Source: an uncultured Ilumatobacter sp.
GTDB taxonomy: Bacteria; Actinomycetota; Acidimicrobiia; Acidimicrobiales; Ilumatobacteraceae
Assembly: GCA_938049325.1 (NCBI GenBank)
Contig: CALICC010000010.1
Coordinates: 1 to 9,490 of the forward strand
Length of the DNA: 9,490 nucleotides
Reading direction: 5' to 3'
The stretch's first letter is position 1, and every line of letters begins with the position of its first letter. Shown here piece after piece: positions 6,345 through 9,490 of the stretch. A model generated the notes under the pieces. The model was not told the origin of the DNA. It saw only the letters and a list, made by a program, of their open reading frames with translations, and searched no databases. Position numbers and translations under genes: made by a program.

Positions 6345-7493
6345 ATGACGATCTACGAGTCCGACCACGAGCTGTTCCGCGACAGCGTTCGAGCGTTCGT
6401 CGAAGCCGAGATGAAGCCCAACGTCGAGCGGTGGGAGCGCGATGGCATCATGGACCGCTCCGTCTATGCCGAGGCCGGCAAGCACGGGTTCATCGGGATG
6501 GCGGTTCCCGAGGAGTTCGGCGGGGGAGGAACGAAGGACTTTCGCTTCAACGCCGTCATCAACGAAGAGATTGCTCGGGCCGGCATCGGCGGCGGCGGGC
6601 AGGGCATCTTGTTGCACAACGACATCACCACGCCGTACTTCATCGAGTACTGCACACCGGAGCAGAGCGAACGCTGGTTGCCTGGGATCGCGTCTGGAGA
6701 ACTCATCACCGCAATTGCGATGACCGAGCCGGGAACCGGCTCCGATCTGCAGGCCATCTCGACGACGGCCGTACAAGACGGTGACGAATGGGTCGTCAAC
6801 GGTGCGAAGACGTTCATCACGAACGGGATCAACTCCGACCTCGTGATCGTGGTCTGCAAGACCGGTGACCCGTCGGGTGGCGCCAACGCGATGTCATTGC
6901 TCGTGGTCGAGCGTGGCATGCCTGGCTTCGAACGCGGCCGCAACCTCGACAAGATCGGACAGCACTCCGCCGACACCGCTGAGTTGTTCTTCTCCGACGT
7001 TCGAGTCCCGGCCAACAATGTGTTGGGCGAGATCGGCAAAGGCTTCGAGTACCTCAGCTTCAACCTGGCTCAGGAGCGGTTGGGGATCGGACTGTTCGGG
7101 GTGGCGGCGTCGCGTGCCGCGCTCGACTGGACCATCGAGTACGTGCAGGAGCGCACCGCTTTCGGCAAGCCGATCGCGTCGTTCCAGAACACCAAGTTCG
7201 TGTTGGCCGAAGTGGCGACCGAGGTCGACGTGACTCAGCCGTTCATCGATCAGTGCGTGATGAAGCTGAACGCCGGCGAGCTCTCACCGGCCGATGCGGC
7301 GAAGGCGAAGCTGTGGGGGAGTGAGCTGCAGGTGCGCACGACCGACCGTTGCCTGCAACTGTTCGGCGGCTACGGCTACATGGCCGAGTATCCGATCGGC
7401 CCGGCGTTCGTCGATGCCCGGATCTGCACGATCTACGGAGGTACCTCCGAGATCATGAAGACCATCATCTCAAAAGACGTGCTGGCCGGCTGA
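6345..7493 (+). CDS. Acyl-CoA dehydrogenase (FAD-dependent)
   Basis: A 382-residue, full-length acyl-CoA dehydrogenase. It makes the alpha-beta double bond in an acyl-CoA and passes electrons to electron-transfer flavoprotein in fatty acid or branched-chain acid breakdown. The helical N-terminal domain covers about 1-115. The FAD signature AMTEPGTGSD is at 125-134, W-VNG-K-FITNG at 149-161, ERTAFGKPI at 269-277, the C-terminal signature QLFGGYGYMAEYP at 338-350, and IYGGTSEIMK at 363-372. The C-terminal catalytic Glu of the medium/short-chain type (IYEGT) is Gly365, while Glu244 in AQERLGIG sits where long-chain and isovaleryl-CoA dehydrogenases have their catalytic base. ATG 6345 is chosen because family similarity begins there; the frame is open upstream but is unlike the family. 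No clear ribosome site is seen. It converges on the SRPBCC gene with 29 bases between them and no convincing terminator. Chain length preference cannot be read. Confidence 0.95.
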   Translation: MTIYESDHELFRDSVRAFVEAEMKPNVERWERDGIMDRSVYAEAGKHGFIGMAVPEEFGGGGTKDFRFNAVINEEIARAGIGGGGQGILLHNDITTPYFIEYCTPEQSERWLPGIASGELITAIAMTEPGTGSDLQAISTTAVQDGDEWVVNGAKTFITNGINSDLVIVVCKTGDPSGGANAMSLLVVERGMPGFERGRNLDKIGQHSADTAELFFSDVRVPANNVLGEIGKGFEYLSFNLAQERLGIGLFGVAASRAALDWTIEYVQERTAFGKPIASFQNTKFVLAEVATEVDVTQPFIDQCVMKLNAGELSPADAAKAKLWGSELQVRTTDRCLQLFGGYGYMAEYPIGPAFVDARICTIYGGTSEIMKTIISKDVLAG

Positions 7494-7522
7494 GTCCGGG
7501 TGCGACAGAAGGTGTGCGCGGG

Positions 7523-8002
7523 TCACTCGCTTTCGACGCGGGATTTGAGTGCCGCCAATGCGTCGGGGAGTGACTTTGCCGCTTGTTTCCAGACGCTGGT
7601 GACGAGCCAGCCGAACCCGCGCCGGCCTTCGATGCCCTGGCGGTAGGTGACCCGGCACTGGGTGTCGCCGACGGGTTCGAGGCGAACCGATTCGGCCAAC
7701 GACGCGAGGACGGGCGCCTTGGAGCCGATCACAGCGAACGCAAAGTGCTCGTTCTCGTCCCAGGCCGTGAACTCTTCGTCGATCGCCATGCCAGGCACGA
7801 ACACACGGCGACCACTCCCCACGCCGACGCCTGCGCCAATCCGCTCGACCTTCTTCAATGCCTCGAACCACTCGGGCCACGATTCGTGGTCAGCAATATG
7901 TGGCCACACCGCGCTGGGTGGAGCGTCGATCACGACCGATTCGTCGACGATCAGCGCTGCGGAGTCGATCCACTCGGGCGGGCGTACGGGGTGCGATGCC
8001 AT
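7523..8002 (-). CDS. SRPBCC family protein (START-like / polyketide cyclase-type)
   Basis: A 159-residue soluble protein with the SRPBCC helix-grip fold, which forms a hydrophobic ligand pocket. The opening is typical: VDESVVIDAPPSAVWPHIADHESWPEWF at about 19-46, with the usual APPSAVW and SWPEW elements. A beta-rich middle follows (RRVFVPGMAIDEEFTAW, then FAFAVIGS), then RVTYRQ at 117-122, and the long C-terminal helix TSVWKQAAKSLPDALAALKSRVES. There is no signal peptide and no transmembrane part. Members include polyketide cyclases, CoQ-binding Coq10-like and lipid-transfer proteins, and many have no known ligand. A fatty ligand would fit beside the acyl-CoA dehydrogenase, but that gene is convergent, so the link is weak. 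The gene stands alone and is divergent from the secreted Spondin_N protein. Confidence 0.9.
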   Translation of the reverse strand: MASHPVRPPEWIDSAALIVDESVVIDAPPSAVWPHIADHESWPEWFEALKKVERIGAGVGVGSGRRVFVPGMAIDEEFTAWDENEHFAFAVIGSKAPVLASLAESVRLEPVGDTQCRVTYRQGIEGRRGFGWLVTSVWKQAAKSLPDALAALKSRVESE

Positions 8003-8213
8003 CGGCTCAAACTACCCGGAGGTCGCGCGGCCCCGGATCATCGCAACCGGCAGCGGAGAATGCCGCGTCTTACCGACTGCGAAACGATTGGTGACCTCCC
8101 GCGCAACACCAGGCGATTCGGCCGCTTTGTTCACATCTGCTCGCGATGTTCGCTCTGTTCCCGACATCGGGTCGGGTAGAGCATCCGCTTCCAGCGGAGA
8201 AATAGGGGTCAAC
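8003..8213. other. Divergent intergenic region before the Spondin_N gene
   Basis: These 211 bases separate the SRPBCC start from the secreted-protein start and should hold both promoters. Three short inverted repeats occur: CGGCA-N8-TGCCG near 8050, CCCGA-CA-TCGGG (8160-8171) and CCGCT-TCC-AGCGG (8185-8197), the last just upstream of the ribosome site. Arms of five bases in GC-rich DNA arise easily by chance. No clear -10/-35 pair and no small gene were seen. Confidence 0.4.
8204..8208 (+). promoter_or_regulatory. Ribosome binding site of the Spondin_N gene
   Basis: AGGGG lies five bases before the ATG at 8214 and eight before the adjacent second ATG at 8217. The second spacing is nearer the usual optimum, so translation may start at either Met. 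It is one of few plausible Shine-Dalgarno sites in the window. Confidence 0.5.
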
Positions 8214-9490
8214 ATGATGAAGTCGAAGAGAGCCGCAGTCGGAGCGTTCGCCGCGCTGCTTGGCGTTCCGCTGCTCGGCGTCGTGAGCAGTGATGCCGCA
8301 CACGCACGAGATGGAGCGCCGAGCGCACCAGTGACGTACGAGGTGACGTTCACCAATACCACGAGCGGTCAGTACCTGACTCCTCCCAACTGGACGGCTC
8401 ACAGCAGCGCAGTCGACGTGTTCCAGCGCGGGCGTGCCGCGAGTCCAGGGGTCGAAGCGGTCGCGGAACTCGGTCAGGTGCCGGTGCTCGCCGATGAATT
8501 GGCCGCCAATGTCGACGCTCAAGGGCTCGGCGTGTCCGGTGTCGGCGGAGATGCTCCGCTCCCACCCGGTGAGTCCGTGTCGTTCACCTTCGACAGTTCC
8601 GAGCGCCGCTTCAGTCTGGTGTCGATGATCATCTGCACCAACGACGGCTTCGGTGGCGTCGACTCGGCGTGGCTGCCCAAGAACGGCTCGGCCACCTACC
8701 GAGTGTGGGGCTACGACGCAGGTACCGAGCTGAACACCGAGAACCGTGCCGACATCGTTCCCGCTCCGTTCTGTGGCGAAGGCGAAGGCAGTGGCGTCGA
8801 CCAGCCTGAGATCGACGGCTTCGGTCGCATCAACTTCCACCCGACGCTGCGCGGCGTCGGCGACCTGCCCGACAAGTTCGACTGGCGCGGCCCGGTTGCC
8901 ACCGTGACGGTCAAGCCGGTCGTCGCGCCGCAGAACTACTCGGTCGAGTTCGAGAACATCACGAGCGGTCAATACCTGACGCCGCCGAACTACGCGGCTC
9001 ACACGCGTGCCGCCGACGTGTTCCAGGTCGGGCGTGCCCCGAGCCCTGGAGTGGTCGCTGTCGCCGAACTCGGTGACGTGCCGACGCTCGCCGCTGAACT
9101 CTCTGCGGCGATCGATGCCAACGGACTCGGCGTCAGTGGAGTCGGTGTCGCCGAAGGTCCCCTCGCTCCGGGTGCCACCGCAACGGCCGACTTCACGACG
9201 GATGCTGATCGGCTCAGCATCGTGTCGATGATCATCTGCACGAACGATGGGTTTGCAGGGCTCGACGCCAAGCGTCTGCCGGGCGTCGGTGAGACGAGGA
9301 CGTTCTGGCTCGCCGGGTACGACGCCGGCTCCGAGCTGAACACCGAGAACCGTGCCGACATCGTTCCTGCGCCGTTCTGTGGCGAAGGCGAAGGCAGTGG
9401 CGTCGACCAGCCTGAGATCGACGGCTTCGGTCGCATCAACTTCCACCCGACGCTGCGCGGCGTCGGCGACCTGCCCGACAAGTTCGACTG
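8214..9490 (+). CDS. Secreted protein with tandem Spondin_N domains (partial, 3' end outside window)
   Basis: The frame is open from the ATG at 8214 to the window end: 425 complete codons and no stop. Residues 1-31 are a signal peptide with KSKR, a hydrophobic run and an AHA cleavage site before Arg32. Two Spondin_N-type domains follow, from Tyr42 and from Tyr242. Each carries TSGQYLTPPN, a conserved His, DVFQ-GRA-SPGV-AVAELG, VSMIICTNDGF, YDAG-ELNTENR and FHPTLRGVGDLPDKFDW. The domain is named from the F-spondin N-terminus, an extracellular calcium-binding beta-sandwich, and bacterial members are mostly uncharacterised secreted proteins. Cys141 and Cys187, repeated as Cys342 and Cys389, probably pair within each domain. 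Residues 172-224 and 374-425 are identical where both are visible, and the underlying DNA is nearly so. More repeats may follow. Adhesion or surface binding is the general guess; nothing here shows a ligand. Confidence 0.9.
   Translation, partial: MMKSKRAAVGAFAALLGVPLLGVVSSDAAHARDGAPSAPVTYEVTFTNTTSGQYLTPPNWTAHSSAVDVFQRGRAASPGVEAVAELGQVPVLADELAANVDAQGLGVSGVGGDAPLPPGESVSFTFDSSERRFSLVSMIICTNDGFGGVDSAWLPKNGSATYRVWGYDAGTELNTENRADIVPAPFCGEGEGSGVDQPEIDGFGRINFHPTLRGVGDLPDKFDWRGPVATVTVKPVVAPQNYSVEFENITSGQYLTPPNYAAHTRAADVFQVGRAPSPGVVAVAELGDVPTLAAELSAAIDANGLGVSGVGVAEGPLAPGATATADFTTDADRLSIVSMIICTNDGFAGLDAKRLPGVGETRTFWLAGYDAGSELNTENRADIVPAPFCGEGEGSGVDQPEIDGFGRINFHPTLRGVGDLPDKFD
8725..8884 (+). repeat. First copy of a 160-bp near-identical direct repeat
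   Basis: This block matches 9331-9490 at 158 of 160 bases. The two differences (8762 C/T and 8765 T/G) are both silent, and the last 119 bases are identical. It encodes the C-terminal quarter of the first Spondin_N domain. Confidence 0.95.
9331..9490 (+). repeat. Second copy of the 160-bp direct repeat, cut by the window edge
   Basis: This is the second copy, offset by 606 bases (202 codons), so reading frame is kept. It is still identical to the first copy at the last base, so the true right boundary lies outside the window. Confidence 0.95.

Noticed and set aside
6033..6346. Minus-strand frames of 81 and 102 codons over the start of the membrane-protein gene
   Set aside because: They overlap the proline-rich coding region in other frames and give Ser/Arg/His-rich products without domains.
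8160..8197. Short inverted repeats that might be an operator or riboswitch before the Spondin_N gene
   Set aside because: The arms are only five bases in GC-rich sequence, and no known riboswitch pattern is visible.
8070..9446. 458-codon minus-strand open frame opposite the Spondin_N gene
   Set aside because: It is antisense to a gene with a signal peptide and clear domains. Its translation is repetitive only because the sense gene is, and is rich in Arg, Asp and His, as expected of a shadow frame in GC-rich DNA.
1..9490. Search for tRNA, rRNA, CRISPR, transposase, phage or defence genes
   Set aside because: No tRNA-like cloverleaf, regularly spaced repeat array, terminal inverted repeat pair or recognisable mobile or defence protein was found. 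The only clear repeats are within the Spondin_N gene.

Overview
This window is a high-GC stretch of bacterial chromosome. Codons favour G or C in third position, GTG starts occur, and Shine-Dalgarno sites are weak or absent. A GT81-type GpgS next to folate genes, proline-tailed membrane proteins and the codon style point to an actinomycete, perhaps a marine Acidimicrobiia member such as Ilumatobacter. That lineage is an inference; no marker gene is present. No rRNA, tRNA, CRISPR array, insertion sequence or phage gene was seen.

Layout, left to right. Bases 1-247 hold no convincing gene. An SDR oxidoreductase lies on the minus strand (248-1054). Divergent from it, a plus-strand operon of three genes with overlapping stop and start codons runs from 1142 to 3512: a fused FolB-FolK folate enzyme, glucosyl-3-phosphoglycerate synthase GpgS, and a histidine-phosphatase-family protein that is a good candidate for the matching phosphatase (GpgP). 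It meets a minus-strand group head-on, with a hairpin across both stop codons. Read in its own direction, that group is a 12-TM proline-tailed membrane protein (6234-4504), a tiny lipoprotein coupled to it by a GTGA overlap (4507-4340), and a divergent dihydropteroate-synthase-like protein (4285-3539). An acyl-CoA dehydrogenase is transcribed away from the membrane protein (6345-7493) and converges on an SRPBCC-fold protein (8002-7523). The right end is a secreted protein of tandem Spondin_N domains (8214 to beyond 9490) that runs out of the window with no stop.

How the genes fit together. GpgS and the phosphatase would make glucosylglycerate from NDP-glucose and 3-phosphoglycerate. The product serves as a compatible solute or, in mycobacteria, as the primer for methylglucose lipopolysaccharide. 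FolBK makes the pterin substrate of dihydropteroate synthase. The nearby DHPS-like protein keeps most pterin-pocket residues but has altered loops, recalling the folP2-gpgS pairing of mycobacteria. The other genes look like ordinary catabolic or envelope functions.

No clearly new multi-gene system is evident. The points most worth following are the near-identical DNA block inside the Spondin_N repeats, the DHPS-like protein beside gpgS, the 6+6 TM internal duplication with its coupled mini-lipoprotein, and an inverted-repeat cluster upstream of the acyl-CoA dehydrogenase.
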